Source: an uncultured Prevotellaceae bacterium
GTDB taxonomy: Bacteria; Bacteroidota; Bacteroidia; Bacteroidales; Bacteroidaceae
NCBI GenBank assembly: GCA_902792635.1
Contig: CADBAG010000003.1
Span: 56,324-120,323, forward strand
Reading direction: 5' to 3'
DNA length: 64,000 nt
In this document: positions 1 through 8,572 of the stretch, in pieces
How positions within the stretch are numbered: the first letter of the stretch is position 1
How the letters are laid out: every line of letters starts with the position of its first letter
Position numbers and translations under genes: made by a program
The notes under the pieces: generated by a model
Databases searched by the model: none
Told to the model about the DNA's origin: nothing
Seen by the model: the letters and a program-made list of their open reading frames with translations, nothing else

Positions 1-1155
1 ATCACGGGCCTCGGTCCGCTCACCAACGGTATCCCCACACAGACAGGCTTCGACATCACACCTGCCTCAGAGATCATGGGCATCATGTGCTTCGCCACAA
101 GCATGGAGGATCTCAAGCAACGTATCGGTAACATTCTCTTAGGTTTTGACTATCAGGACAAGCCTTTCTACGTGCGCGACATGGGGGTTGAAGGTGCTAT
201 TGCCGTGCTCCTCAAGGACGCGCTGAAACCTAACCTCGTTCAGACCACGGAAGGTACGCCGGCCATCGTCCACTGCGGTCCCTTCGCCAATATCGCGCAC
301 GGCTGCAACTCGGTTGTCGCTACAAAGTTAGCACTGACACTCGGCGACTACGCTGTCACGGAGGCCGGCTTCGGTGCAGACCTCGGTGCTGAGAAGTTCT
401 ACGACATCAAATGCCGCGTTGCCGGCCTGCAGCCGTCACTGACCGTGCTCGTCGTCACGCTCCAGGCACTGAAGATGCACGGCGGCGTGCCTTATGCCGA
501 CATCAAGGTGCCCAACGTTGAGGCCGTGCGCCAGGGTTTCTGGAACCTCGACAAACATGTGGAAAATATCCACCGGTTCGGTCAGAAGATTGTTGTTGCC
601 TTCAACCGTTACGCTGAAGATACGGACGAAGAGATTGAGGCTGTGCGCCAGCACTGTGAGCAGGAGCTTGGCGTAGCCTTCGCCGTTAACAATGCATTCC
701 TTGAAGGCGGAAAGGGCGCTGAGGAACTGGCCAACACCGTTGTCAAGACCATCGACGATGAGGATGCACAAGGCGGAAGCCCAAAGCTGAAACTGCTCTA
801 TAACAACGATGACGACGTCAAAGACAAGATCATCGCTGTGGCGAAGAATATCTATGGCGCAGGCACCATCAGTTTCTCCCACAAGGCACAGGCACAGATC
901 AAGCATATCTACGACCTTGGCTTGTGGCGTCTGCCCGTCTGTATCGCCAAGACGCAATATAGTTTCTCCATCGATCCGAAGGCTTATGGCCCAACCGACG
1001 GCTTCCATCTCGACGTGGCAGACATTGTCATCAACTCCGGCTCCGGCATGATCGTTGCCATCGCCGGCAACATCCTGCGCATGCCTGGTCTGCCTGCTGA
1101 TCCCCAAGCCAACCGTATCGACATCGTTGACGGACATATTGTAGGGCTGAGCTAA
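1..1155 (+). CDS. fhs: Formate--tetrahydrofolate ligase, C-terminal part
   Basis: Cytoplasmic enzyme joining formate to tetrahydrofolate with ATP to give 10-formyl-THF for one-carbon metabolism. The reading frame is open from base 1, so the gene starts upstream of the window; about 384 of the family's usual ~555 residues are present. Family segments are visible: [12 protein letters not shown] and [17 protein letters not shown] at the start, the [15 protein letters not shown] segment, and the [17 protein letters not shown] and MPGLP segments near the end. The first ATG at 76 is an internal methionine and not the start. The frame ends with TAA 27 bases before the next gene on the same strand, so the two may be cotranscribed. 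Nothing is unusual. Identification is confident. Confidence 0.96.
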   Translation: MTGLGPLTNGIPTQTGFDITPASEIMGIMCFATSMEDLKQRIGNILLGFDYQDKPFYVRDMGVEGAIAVLLKDALKPNLVQTTEGTPAIVHCGPFANIAHGCNSVVATKLALTLGDYAVTEAGFGADLGAEKFYDIKCRVAGLQPSLTVLVVTLQALKMHGGVPYADIKVPNVEAVRQGFWNLDKHVENIHRFGQKIVVAFNRYAEDTDEEIEAVRQHCEQELGVAFAVNNAFLEGGKGAEELANTVVKTIDDEDAQGGSPKLKLLYNNDDDVKDKIIAVAKNIYGAGTISFSHKAQAQIKHIYDLGLWRLPVCIAKTQYSFSIDPKAYGPTDGFHLDVADIVINSGSGMIVAIAGNILRMPGLPADPQANRIDIVDGHIVGLS

Positions 1156-1182
1156 ACGATATAGCTTATTACAACATAAAAC

Positions 1183-2178
1183 ATGCGACTGCGACATATC
1201 CTTCCATTCCTGTTCACCGTGTTCGTGCTGATGCTGTCTTCATGCTATCAGCACCGCTCGGTGCATAGGCGCGCACATAACACTCCGCTCACAGAGCGGA
1301 CCATCGATTCGTTGTCATTCTTCCAGACGCACCACTATACTAACAACTACAACTTCGTAGTGCGTGCCGATTCTCTCGTCTTGCTTCGTCAGATGCCGGA
1401 AGAGGAAGTAGCGGGAATGAACACCGACTCGTTCTGTGTCTATAGGGGAGATCATGTCGCAGTAGCTGACATCAAGATTGTACCCGCCGACTCCATCGAC
1501 TCGGTATGGGTACAACTTGCCAACGACACGTCTGCTTTTGGTTGGACACATGAAAAGACGATGCTGCCGCGCGTCATGCCGGATGATCCCATCTCACAGT
1601 TCATCTCAGCCTTCTCCGATTCTCATCTCATCATTTTCTTGATAGTTGTGGGTCTCTTTGGGGCGAGTTATCTCTTGTGGAAAGTATTCAAGAAAAAAAC
1701 ATACATCGTTCATTTCCACGACATCGATTCCGTCTATCCCACTCTGCTCTGCATCATCGTTTCCAGTGCAGCGACATTCTACGCTACCATCCAGCTCTTT
1801 GCACCTCAGCTCTGGCAACATTTCTATTTTCATCCTACGCTCAACCCTTTCTCAGTTCCACCCGTGTTGATGGTCTTCCTGTTGTCGGTGTGGGCCATGC
1901 TCATCGTGGGCATTGCTTGTGTCGATGATGTCTATCACAAGCTTTCCGCCCCCCAGGCTATTCTTTATCTTGCAGGCTTAGCTGCCGTATGCGCCATCGA
2001 CTACATTGTCTTTAGTGTCACTACACTTTATTATGTAGGTTATCCCTTGCTCATAGCCTACATCGTCTTTGCCTTCTACCGTCATTGGCGCAACCGCACC
2101 GTGTTTCTCTGCGGTAACTGTGGCATGCCGCTAAAACGCAAAGGCCGTTGCCCCTACTGCGGAGCGATGAACGACTGA
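1183..2178 (+). CDS. Membrane lipoprotein with SH3-like region and C-terminal zinc ribbon
   Basis: Function unknown. The N-terminus is a lipoprotein-type signal with an LSSC lipobox near residue 21. Residues ~65-130 are extracytoplasmic and contain a GW-type SH3-like stretch (SVWVQLANDTSAFGWTHE). Four or five hydrophobic segments follow from residue ~145, starting with LIIFLIVVGLFGASYLLW. The last 25 residues form a zinc ribbon with two CxxC pairs (CGNCG and CPYCG). A secreted front, a membrane core and a cytosol-type zinc ribbon in one chain is an odd combination, so the first segment could be an uncleaved membrane anchor instead. It lies just downstream of fhs and converges on the antiporter gene across a GC-rich hairpin. 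Confidence 0.72.
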   Translation: MRLRHILPFLFTVFVLMLSSCYQHRSVHRRAHNTPLTERTIDSLSFFQTHHYTNNYNFVVRADSLVLLRQMPEEEVAGMNTDSFCVYRGDHVAVADIKIVPADSIDSVWVQLANDTSAFGWTHEKTMLPRVMPDDPISQFISAFSDSHLIIFLIVVGLFGASYLLWKVFKKKTYIVHFHDIDSVYPTLLCIIVSSAATFYATIQLFAPQLWQHFYFHPTLNPFSVPPVLMVFLLSVWAMLIVGIACVDDVYHKLSAPQAILYLAGLAAVCAIDYIVFSVTTLYYVGYPLLIAYIVFAFYRHWRNRTVFLCGNCGMPLKRKGRCPYCGAMND

Positions 2179-2276
2179 CGCAACGGCTTCGTTTGCATCG
2201 GCTCTGCACGACTACGTTAGTCTGCATCGGCTTTGCACGACTTCACACGACTATCATCACCCCTTGGAGCATTTTA

Positions 2277-2313
2277 TCCCCTCCCCTGGGTGGGGGAGGG
2301 GCGGGGGTGGGGC
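2277..2313. repeat. GC-rich dispersed hairpin between convergent genes
   Basis: CCCCTCCCC pairs with GGGGGAGGGG and is followed by GCGGGGGTGGGG and a short T run. The same motif recurs at 21229-21263 and, in part, at 39514-39550. It lies between convergent genes and may act as a terminator. Similar G-rich intergenic repeats are common in Bacteroidales. Confidence 0.7.
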
Positions 2314-2316
2314 TTT

Positions 2317-4566
2317 TTACGCATCCGGCAGGCTCTTGAGCGATGCCTTCTCTCCTACCACCCAGACGATGTCGCCTTTAGCAAAGCGGTGGTTAGGGTT
2401 GACACGCGTGAGGTTGTCCTGACCTTCCTCCACACCTACGACCATACAGTTGTATTGTTCGCGGATACCACTCTCACGGAGCGTCTTGCCAATAAACGGA
2501 CTCTTAGCACCAAGCTTCAACTTCTGCAGTTTCATCTCCCGCTGCTCAATATGCGGATCATCCGGCACTAATTCATTCTTCACAGCATTGGCAAAGGTCT
2601 GCAGCTGCTCATCGTTGCCGATGACCTGCAAGTGGTCGTCAGGGAAGATGATACAGTCACCACCCGGAATGTTCAGCCGCTGATGACCACGCAAGATACT
2701 GCTCACGTAGACGCCGAAGCGCGTGCTCAGCCGCAACTGCCCGAGCGTCTTTCCTGCCCACGTAGAGTCGTCGGGAATAACGACATCAGAGATATGGATA
2801 TCACGGTCGATGAGTTTATTCTCGAAGAGCGGGCGACGCTTGCCTTCCACGCGCGCCATAATCTCGCGCGAGTTGAGGTTTGTGATGAAGCGGCGCTCCA
2901 TACTGATAGACCGCTTCTTCAGTCGGCGCGAGAGAATCATCAGTACAATAATGACGACAGCGAGCGTGATGACTACAGCATTGGCAAAGCGAGCCAGATA
3001 GTTACAGATATAAAAGAGGATCGCTGCGGCTATCGCCATGCGGAAGAGGACCGTGAAGATCAGCGGCAGACGATTGAGACGACTCTCTGTCCACAATTCC
3101 TTAAATTCATCACTGTGATTGTTCTTCATCACCAAGGCCCGCATAAATGGAGAGATGCAGATGAGCGTCACTAAACCCGTTACCCCATTGGCCCACCAAT
3201 GCGGCAGGAGATGACGGAAGAACTGAAGCACAAACGTGAGCATCACAGCTGTCACGGCGATGCAGAGAACCGAATAGATGAGCGTATTGAGGCCCATCTT
3301 CTTCAGTAACCGCTTCCACACGTTGCTCTCCTTGGCTGTCGTCTGATGTGCCGTACCCATGTGGTCAAGCCGACGCACCCAACGGCGCGGCATCAACTTG
3401 GTCAAGCCATTATAAGCCGGCACAGCTGCGCGAATCATATAAGGGGTGATAAATGTCGTGACGACACTCACAGCCACGATGACGGGATAGATGAAGTCGC
3501 TGATGACCTTCAACGACAGACCCAACGAAGCAATGATGAAAGCGAACTCTCCTACCTGCGCCATAGAGAAGCCACAGCGCATAGCCGTCTTCAAAGGCTG
3601 ACCCGAGAGCATATAACTGAAGGAACCAAACACAGCTTGTCCTATCATGATAGCCAGCACCAATACAAGGATAGGCACCGCATAACTGACCAGTACTTTC
3701 GGATCAACGAGCATACCCACAGAAACGAAGAAGATAGCACCAAAGAGATTCTTCACAGGCGCCACAACTTTCTCGATACGTTCCACCTCAATAGTTTCTG
3801 CCAAGATACTACCCATGACGAAGGCACCGAAAGCTGAGGAGAAGCCGACCGCTGTTGAGATCCACGCCATGGCACAGCAGAGGCCGAGCGCCACGATGAC
3901 CAATGTCTCATCAGTCATCAGTTTTCGAGTGATACGGAGGAAAGACGGCACGACATACAGCCCCACGATGAACCACAGGATAAGGAAGAAGCCTATCTTC
4001 AAGAGCGAGCCCACCATCTGAGCTCCATCGGGGTTACTGCCCGAAGCGATGGCAGAGAGCATAACCATCATCACGATGGCAAGAATATCTTCAAGAATGA
4101 GCACACTCATCACGAGCCTGGCAAACGACTGTTGCGACAATCCCATATCGTCGTAGGCCTTATAGATAATTGTCGTCGACGACATGGCAAGCATACCACC
4201 GAGGAAGATACAGTCCATGTGGCCCCAACCAAAGACGTGTCCGACAACCATACCCGCCATTGACATGAAGAAGACCGTGCTTACAGCTGCTATGACCGGT
4301 GCCAGTCCCATCTTCAGAATCTTCTTAAAAGAGAAGTCGAGACCGAGGGAAAACAGCAGGAACATCACACCGATGTCTGCCCATGTCTGGATGTCAGCCT
4401 TATCGACGACCGACATCGTCAGTGGCAGATGCGGCGAGACGATGAAGCCTGCAACAATATAGCCTAACACCAACGGTTGCTTGAGCCGCTTGAAGATAAG
4501 AGTCACGATGCCGGCGACGATAAGTATCAGTGCCAGGTCTTTAACGAGTGCGGGGAGTTCTGCCAT
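2317..4566 (-). CDS. CPA2-family cation:proton antiporter with two TrkA-C domains
   Basis: Inner-membrane monovalent cation/H+ exchanger of the KefB/CPA2 type, 749 residues. The N-terminal ~400 residues have about 12 membrane segments with the family segments LGYIVAGFIVSPHLP and FLLFSLGLDFSFKKI. A second hydrophobic block follows at ~425-560. The C-terminus carries two regulatory TrkA-C-like domains (~595-675 and ~685-749). No full NAD-binding TrkA-N domain is seen, so this is not a canonical KefB or KefC. The transported ion (K+ or Na+) cannot be read from the sequence. The gene lies 29 bases downstream of the lipoprotein gene on the same strand and is probably the last gene of the metA-side operon. 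Confidence 0.9.
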   Translation of the reverse strand: MAELPALVKDLALILIVAGIVTLIFKRLKQPLVLGYIVAGFIVSPHLPLTMSVVDKADIQTWADIGVMFLLFSLGLDFSFKKILKMGLAPVIAAVSTVFFMSMAGMVVGHVFGWGHMDCIFLGGMLAMSSTTIIYKAYDDMGLSQQSFARLVMSVLILEDILAIVMMVMLSAIASGSNPDGAQMVGSLLKIGFFLILWFIVGLYVVPSFLRITRKLMTDETLVIVALGLCCAMAWISTAVGFSSAFGAFVMGSILAETIEVERIEKVVAPVKNLFGAIFFVSVGMLVDPKVLVSYAVPILVLVLAIMIGQAVFGSFSYMLSGQPLKTAMRCGFSMAQVGEFAFIIASLGLSLKVISDFIYPVIVAVSVVTTFITPYMIRAAVPAYNGLTKLMPRRWVRRLDHMGTAHQTTAKESNVWKRLLKKMGLNTLIYSVLCIAVTAVMLTFVLQFFRHLLPHWWANGVTGLVTLICISPFMRALVMKNNHSDEFKELWTESRLNRLPLIFTVLFRMAIAAAILFYICNYLARFANAVVITLAVVIIVLMILSRRLKKRSISMERRFITNLNSREIMARVEGKRRPLFENKLIDRDIHISDVVIPDDSTWAGKTLGQLRLSTRFGVYVSSILRGHQRLNIPGGDCIIFPDDHLQVIGNDEQLQTFANAVKNELVPDDPHIEQREMKLQKLKLGAKSPFIGKTLRESGIREQYNCMVVGVEEGQDNLTRVNPNHRFAKGDIVWVVGEKASLKSLPDA

Positions 4567-4595
4567 GGGCGTTTATTCTTTTATTTTTAATACTA

Positions 4596-5072
4596 TCAGA
4601 ATTTCTTAAAATAGAGCCGCAGGCGACGCGAGCGGAGCACCATCTTCGAGCCGCTTAGGGTTTCTTTTTTATAATGGACCTCAAGACTGTCAATACCGTA
4701 CTGCGACATAGCAAAAGGGTCTGAGACCGGGATGTCTCCGGTAGCTACTCCTTCCTCATGTCCAGCATTATAATAAGGTGAGAAAACAGTGAGGCTGTCG
4801 GAAGTCTGACGAAAGCGAAGGTAGAACCGGTCGGAACCACCCTGCAGCGCCATGAGCTTTACCTCGAACGACCAGAAGAGCTTAGCATCAGAAAGGTCAC
4901 ATATGCCTCCCGTAGAGAGTGTGTCGACACGCTCCAAATGCCAGAAGCCGTCGAGGTCGCCATTGTCGCTCGTCTCTAAGTCACAGGAAGTGAAAAGGAA
5001 GACGGAGAAGATTAAGCCAAAGGATATTAGTATCTTATTTAGTTCGTGGAAATGCATCTCACCAGATTTCAT
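4596..5072 (-). CDS. Small secreted lipoprotein, possibly lipocalin-like
   Basis: A 158-residue protein with a signal peptide ending in a lipobox (FLFTSC, Cys near 30). The mature part begins with an acidic linker and then GDLDGFWHLERVDT, which resembles the opening strand of the lipocalin-like domains common in Bacteroidales lipoproteins. Alternating hydrophobic and polar strands continue to the end. No catalytic motif is seen. A second possible start is Met-6 (position 5057); both leave a usable signal. It lies between the PrsW gene and the antiporter on the same strand. The lipocalin resemblance is inference; the lipoprotein nature is well supported. Confidence 0.65.
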   Translation of the reverse strand: MKSGEMHFHELNKILISFGLIFSVFLFTSCDLETSDNGDLDGFWHLERVDTLSTGGICDLSDAKLFWSFEVKLMALQGGSDRFYLRFRQTSDSLTVFSPYYNAGHEEGVATGDIPVSDPFAMSQYGIDSLEVHYKKETLSGSKMVLRSRRLRLYFKKF

Positions 5073-5102
5073 TTAACAAGCAGTATGTATTCTTTTTTCC
5101 TT

Positions 5103-5125
5103 ATTCTTTATTCTTTAGCGAAGCG
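5103..5125 (-). repeat. Short dispersed 3'-end repeat, copy 1
   Basis: ACGCTTCGCTAAAGAATAAA (minus strand) follows the stop codon of the PrsW gene almost directly. The same word follows the stop codons of glmS (10175-10197) and the metallophosphoesterase (15226-15250). Confidence 0.75.
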
Positions 5126-6154
5126 TTAATTGTTACGCAGCCGCTCTCTCAGCTTTCCGCTATGCCGCATATAGGCCATCAACAGGATGACGCTCAAGAA
5201 GGCGATGCCAAGTGAGACGATATAGAGCACACTGGCGAAAGAGTCGTAAAGTCCATGAAGTGTTGCCGGAATAACCAATGCCAAGAACCACAACGCATGA
5301 CGGTAACGCGGATAAAGGCCTGCCATGCCGAGGAAATAACCGGCGATGCCGCACCAGATAGCATGAATAAACGGCAGAGATGTCAGACGCGCAATATTCA
5401 AGATGAACGCTGTTGTATAATCGGCGCGAATATTGATCGTCGTCTGATACTGCACACCTTCGAACACACCGAAGGCTATACCTGCCATGAGACCGTAATA
5501 GACCATCGTCTGAGGCAGCATCGGTTCGCGACTACGGCGCTGAAGGATAAACAGCGGGATAATCTTCGTGAACTCCTCCGTCAGTCCTACTCCCAAGACA
5601 TAGCCAATGATGCTCACAGGGAATGCAGCCTCGGTAAAGACGTTGAAGAAATTGAGTCGATGAAGCGTACCAAAGATGAGAAACACCCCAGCCTGTGTCA
5701 GAAAGAATGTCCAGATAGTCGTGGAAGTATGAACCTGACGCGTCCGGAACATATAAGCGAAGAACAATCCCCAAATCGTAGCAAAATAGAGTGAGACCGC
5801 ATAGAAGACAAGTAAGCCGCCTATAGGAAGGAGCATGATGACAGATAGGGATAGACCCACGATAGCCAAGATAAGCAATCGTTTGTCCTCAAAGAGTGAG
5901 TGCCGCTCAATATCTTCTTTAGGCAGGATGAAATCGCGGCCCACATGAGCCAATTGCCGGAAGAGCGAGCCATTATTCTTCACACTCGGCCGAATGCCGC
6001 GACTGAGCAGCATCTCCTTGATTGTTCCCGACTCTCCCGTCTCCGGGTCGCGCGCTTTGTCGTTGAGCAGCAATCGGCCATCCTCGACGAACTTAGCCAC
6101 AGCCATCTCGTCGAAGGGACCATAGTCGCGTGTGTTTCTCGTGATGATAAGCAT
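5126..6154 (-). CDS. PrsW-family intramembrane metalloprotease with N-terminal GYF-like domain
   Basis: Predicted polytopic membrane protease of the PrsW (CPBP-related) superfamily, 342 residues. Residues 1-55 look like a GYF_2-type domain (TRNTRDYGPFDEMAVAKFVE). About eight membrane segments follow from residue 92. The expected active-site set is present: EEFTK with Glu193-Glu194, FGVFEG with Glu232, His264 in FIHAIW, and HGLYD with His300 and Asp304. In Bacillus, PrsW cleaves an anti-sigma factor; the substrate here is unknown. The gene begins 11 bases after metA ends on the same strand, so the two are probably cotranscribed, but a functional link to methionine synthesis is not implied. Confidence 0.86.
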   Translation of the reverse strand: MLIITRNTRDYGPFDEMAVAKFVEDGRLLLNDKARDPETGESGTIKEMLLSRGIRPSVKNNGSLFRQLAHVGRDFILPKEDIERHSLFEDKRLLILAIVGLSLSVIMLLPIGGLLVFYAVSLYFATIWGLFFAYMFRTRQVHTSTTIWTFFLTQAGVFLIFGTLHRLNFFNVFTEAAFPVSIIGYVLGVGLTEEFTKIIPLFILQRRSREPMLPQTMVYYGLMAGIAFGVFEGVQYQTTINIRADYTTAFILNIARLTSLPFIHAIWCGIAGYFLGMAGLYPRYRHALWFLALVIPATLHGLYDSFASVLYIVSLGIAFLSVILLMAYMRHSGKLRERLRNN

Positions 6155-6165
6155 AAGATGAAGAC

Positions 6166-7083
6166 TTATTTGATGTCACTGATATTATACGGTGTCTCCT
6201 GGTAAACGTAATAGTCGATCCAGTTGCTATAGAAGAGGTTGGCAGCTGACCGCCACCGCACCTTATAGCCTCTTTCCGGGTCATCGTCCCGATAATAGTG
6301 CTGCGGCATAGCTACATCGTCACGCTTACCAAGGTCGCGCTTATACTCCGCATCAAGAGTATTGGGCGCATATTCGAGATGACCAAGGATATAGAAGTCA
6401 CGGCCACCACGTGAACTTACGATACTCACACCCGCCTCCGGAGAGGTAGCGATGATATGCAAGTCGGGCACCTTGTCTATATCAGCCTTCCGCACCTCTG
6501 TATGGCGGGAGTGCGGCATATAGAACATGTCGTCAAAGCCACGGAAGATTGGAAGATGCTCATCACAAGGATAAGTCTTGAAGATACCAAACTTTTTCAT
6601 CGGCAACTGATACTTAGGTATGCCGTAGAAATGATACAATGCGGCCATGGCGCCCCAACAGAGGTAAAGCGTTGACTGCACATTATGCCGGGCCCAGTCG
6701 ACAATCTCATTGAACTCCTTCCAGTAGTCTACGTTCTCATAGGGGATGGTCTCCACCGGCGCACCCGTGACGATCATGCCGTCGAACTTCTGCTTCATCA
6801 GCTCCTCTGAGTCACGATAGAACATCATCATGTGCTCAATAGGGGTATTCTTCGAAGTATGGCTCTTGAGCTTCATGAAATAGATCTCCATCTGCAAGGG
6901 CGTGTTGGACAACAAGCGGATGAGGTCAGTCTCCGTTGTCACCTTCATCGGCATGAGGTTGAGGATGACAATACGCAGCGGACGGATCTGCTGTGAGTGA
7001 GCGCGCGTCTCGTCCATCACGAAGATATTCTCTTTCTTGAGAATGTCAATAGCCGGGAGTTTATCGGGTAATCTTAAAGGCAT
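6166..7083 (-). CDS. metA: Homoserine O-acyltransferase (MetA fold), probably acetyl-CoA specific
   Basis: Cytoplasmic first committed step of methionine synthesis, acylating homoserine; 305 residues, full length. Glutamine-amidotransferase-like fold with nucleophile Cys142 (LYLCWGAMAAL) and partners His235 and Glu237 (GHLEYAPNT). Position 111 is Glu in VTGAPVETI. In studied homologues Glu111 goes with acetyl-CoA use and Gly111 with succinyl-CoA use, so this is probably a homoserine O-acetyltransferase despite the usual succinyltransferase label. A -7 promoter element lies at 7130-7137, and the 22-bp palindrome array begins just upstream of it. PrsW follows in the same transcript. Confidence 0.95.
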   Translation of the reverse strand: MPLRLPDKLPAIDILKKENIFVMDETRAHSQQIRPLRIVILNLMPMKVTTETDLIRLLSNTPLQMEIYFMKLKSHTSKNTPIEHMMMFYRDSEELMKQKFDGMIVTGAPVETIPYENVDYWKEFNEIVDWARHNVQSTLYLCWGAMAALYHFYGIPKYQLPMKKFGIFKTYPCDEHLPIFRGFDDMFYMPHSRHTEVRKADIDKVPDLHIIATSPEAGVSIVSSRGGRDFYILGHLEYAPNTLDAEYKRDLGKRDDVAMPQHYYRDDDPERGYKVRWRSAANLFYSNWIDYYVYQETPYNISDIK

Positions 7084-7129
7084 TTGCTTTCCTTTCTCTT
7101 ACATGATTTAACATAAGAGCAAAGTTACG

Positions 7130-7137
7130 AATTTATT
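7130..7137 (-). promoter_or_regulatory. -7 promoter element for metA
   Basis: TAACTTTG on the minus strand matches the Bacteroidetes -7 consensus TAnnTTTG, 46 bases before the metA start. No clear TTTG is found at -33; the region where it should lie runs up to the edge of the 22-bp repeat array. Confidence 0.65.
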
Positions 7138-7171
7138 AATAGAAAACGGAAGGAAAGCTAAATTATTTGCC

Positions 7172-7261
7172 ATTGGCTGACACGTGCCGGACAATCGGCT
7201 GACACGTGCCAACCAATTGGCGGGCACGTGCCGACCAATTGGTCTACACGTGCCCGCCAAT
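7172..7261. repeat. 22-bp phased palindrome array 1
   Basis: Four CACGTG hexamers start at 7181, 7203, 7225 and 7247, exactly 22 bp apart. CCAATTGG palindromes at 7213-7220 and 7235-7242 sit midway, so dyad centres fall every 11 bp (7205.5, 7216.5, 7227.5, 7238.5, 7249.5). Unit core: TTGGCTGACACGTGCC. The array lies between the 3' end of the Arg/Gly/Phe/Ser-rich protein gene and the metA promoter. The same unit forms a longer array at 32019-32214. Confidence 0.92.
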
Positions 7262-7289
7262 GAGAGAGCAATATTATTGATACTGTATA

Positions 7290-8345
7290 TTATCTTCTGC
7301 CGAACGTTCCACCGCCGTTGGAGCTGCGACCTCCGCCAAAGGAGCCTCCACTTGTACTGCGGCCACCGCCAAACGATCCTGTACTATGTCCACCGAAGGT
7401 ACTCTCAGACGAAGAGCGGGAGGGCATGGAGAAGGAACGGGCTGGACTGCTCTGCTGCGGAGTGAACGTGCTGCGAGGTGAAGCCGAATGGTTACCGAAG
7501 ACGCCGCTGCCGAAGGAGCGCTCAGAAGAGCGGTTCACCGTAGAGCGTGTGCTGCTCTCACGAGGCATGCCAAAGGAGCGGTTGCTGTCGGTAGACATAC
7601 CGAAGGAACGCGGGCGAGACTGCGACTGAGGCTGTGACTGTGAGCCGAAGGAACGGTTACCGGTACGGAGCGGACTGTCGTTCACTCCTCCACGCTGCAT
7701 GTTGCCAAAGGTACGATTACCAGTCATACGGGTGTTGTATGTACGGTTGTTCTGTTCAAACCCACGCTGTGAAGCCTGTGCCCAGGTGCGGCGACCCGGC
7801 TCATAGACATAACCGCCACCGTAGCGCCCGTTGTCCCAGCCACGGCGCATGCCCGGATGAGGTCCTCCGTCGCGCGGGCCGTCCCAACGGCGACCATAAT
7901 ACCATGAACGTCCTCCGTTGTGATACCAGGAGTGGCCACCATTATAGGTGAACACGAAGTTAGGGCAACCGAAGAAGAAGTAGTCGCGGTGCGGGTAACG
8001 GGCGTAGATGCCGAAATGCCAGAAACCATCGCTCCAGTAGAGCGGACGATAGAAGTAAGAGGCATCGCAGTAGGCGCGATACTGCCAGTCGAGTAAGATG
8101 TAGCTCAGATCGAGATTACGCTGCCGCCAGTAAGCACCGTAGAGGTCATCATAGTTGTCGATTCGCATGAGGTAGTCGAGATTGATCTCATAGGCTGCTT
8201 CATACTGCTCGTCAGTGAGGTTAAGCTCATAGGCCATCTTATCTGTGAGGAAAAGAGCCTGATCGCGGGCCTGATCATAACTCATGGCCGAAGTGCTCAG
8301 CGTGATAGTGAGCAAGAGTGCGAGTGCTGTAAATAACCTTTTCAT
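7290..8345 (-). CDS. Secreted low-complexity protein with RSFG repeats
   Basis: Function unknown, 351 residues. Signal peptide of ~20 residues (MKRLFTALALLLTITLSTSA). Residues ~22-115 form a helical, acidic and aromatic-rich region (DQALFLTDKMAYELNLTDEQ). The rest is Gly/Arg/Tyr/Trp-rich (HNGGRSWYYGRRW) and then Ser/Arg/Gly/Phe-rich, with about ten variants of NRSFG, RSFG or STFGG before the final GGGTFGRR. The tail is predicted to be disordered and positively charged. The ordered N-terminal part resembles periplasmic proteins that sense or bind at the envelope, but no family is recognised. It has its own -7 element at 8419-8426 and is followed by the 22-bp array. Confidence 0.78.
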   Translation of the reverse strand: MKRLFTALALLLTITLSTSAMSYDQARDQALFLTDKMAYELNLTDEQYEAAYEINLDYLMRIDNYDDLYGAYWRQRNLDLSYILLDWQYRAYCDASYFYRPLYWSDGFWHFGIYARYPHRDYFFFGCPNFVFTYNGGHSWYHNGGRSWYYGRRWDGPRDGGPHPGMRRGWDNGRYGGGYVYEPGRRTWAQASQRGFEQNNRTYNTRMTGNRTFGNMQRGGVNDSPLRTGNRSFGSQSQPQSQSRPRSFGMSTDSNRSFGMPRESSTRSTVNRSSERSFGSGVFGNHSASPRSTFTPQQSSPARSFSMPSRSSSESTFGGHSTGSFGGGRSTSGGSFGGGRSSNGGGTFGRR

Positions 8346-8418
8346 AGCTGTATGTTTTTTATTATTATTCGTGATTATATTCTTTTTCGTGTTACCACGT
8401 TTCTATCTTATCACGATG

Positions 8419-8426
8419 CAAAGTTA
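8419..8426 (-). promoter_or_regulatory. -7 promoter element of the RSFG-repeat protein gene
   Basis: TAACTTTG on the minus strand, 73 bases before the start codon; matches TAnnTTTG. No good -33 match was found. Confidence 0.55.
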
Positions 8427-8533
8427 TGAAGAAAGTTTCATAGAAAGTATGGCATTTCCCTATGCTGCGAGGGAAAAACCCTATTGTATACGTTCTTTTT
8501 GAGAGTTTTCTCCTTATATTGCCCGTTTTTCAC

Positions 8534-8541
8534 TAACTTTG
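8534..8541 (+). promoter_or_regulatory. -7 promoter element of the Wzi-like gene
   Basis: TAACTTTG, 31 bases before the ATG at 8573. This placement makes the upstream in-frame GTG at 8552 an unlikely start. Confidence 0.6.
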
Positions 8542-8572
8542 CGCCCAAAATGTGGTGGTCGCACCCTGTACA

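Noticed and set aside
436-1197. 253-residue minus-strand frame opposite fhs
   Set aside because: Shadow of the formate-THF ligase gene; no family resemblance and it overlaps the coding frame fully.
2277-2313. Origin or G-quadruplex regulator in the GC-rich hairpin
   Set aside because: Same motif occurs at three intergenic places and behaves like a common dispersed repeat; no other origin features (DnaA boxes) were seen.
8552-8572. Upstream GTG start for the Wzi-like protein
   Set aside because: It would place seven polar residues before a clean signal peptide and lies only 11 bases after the -7 element; the ATG at 8573 fits better.
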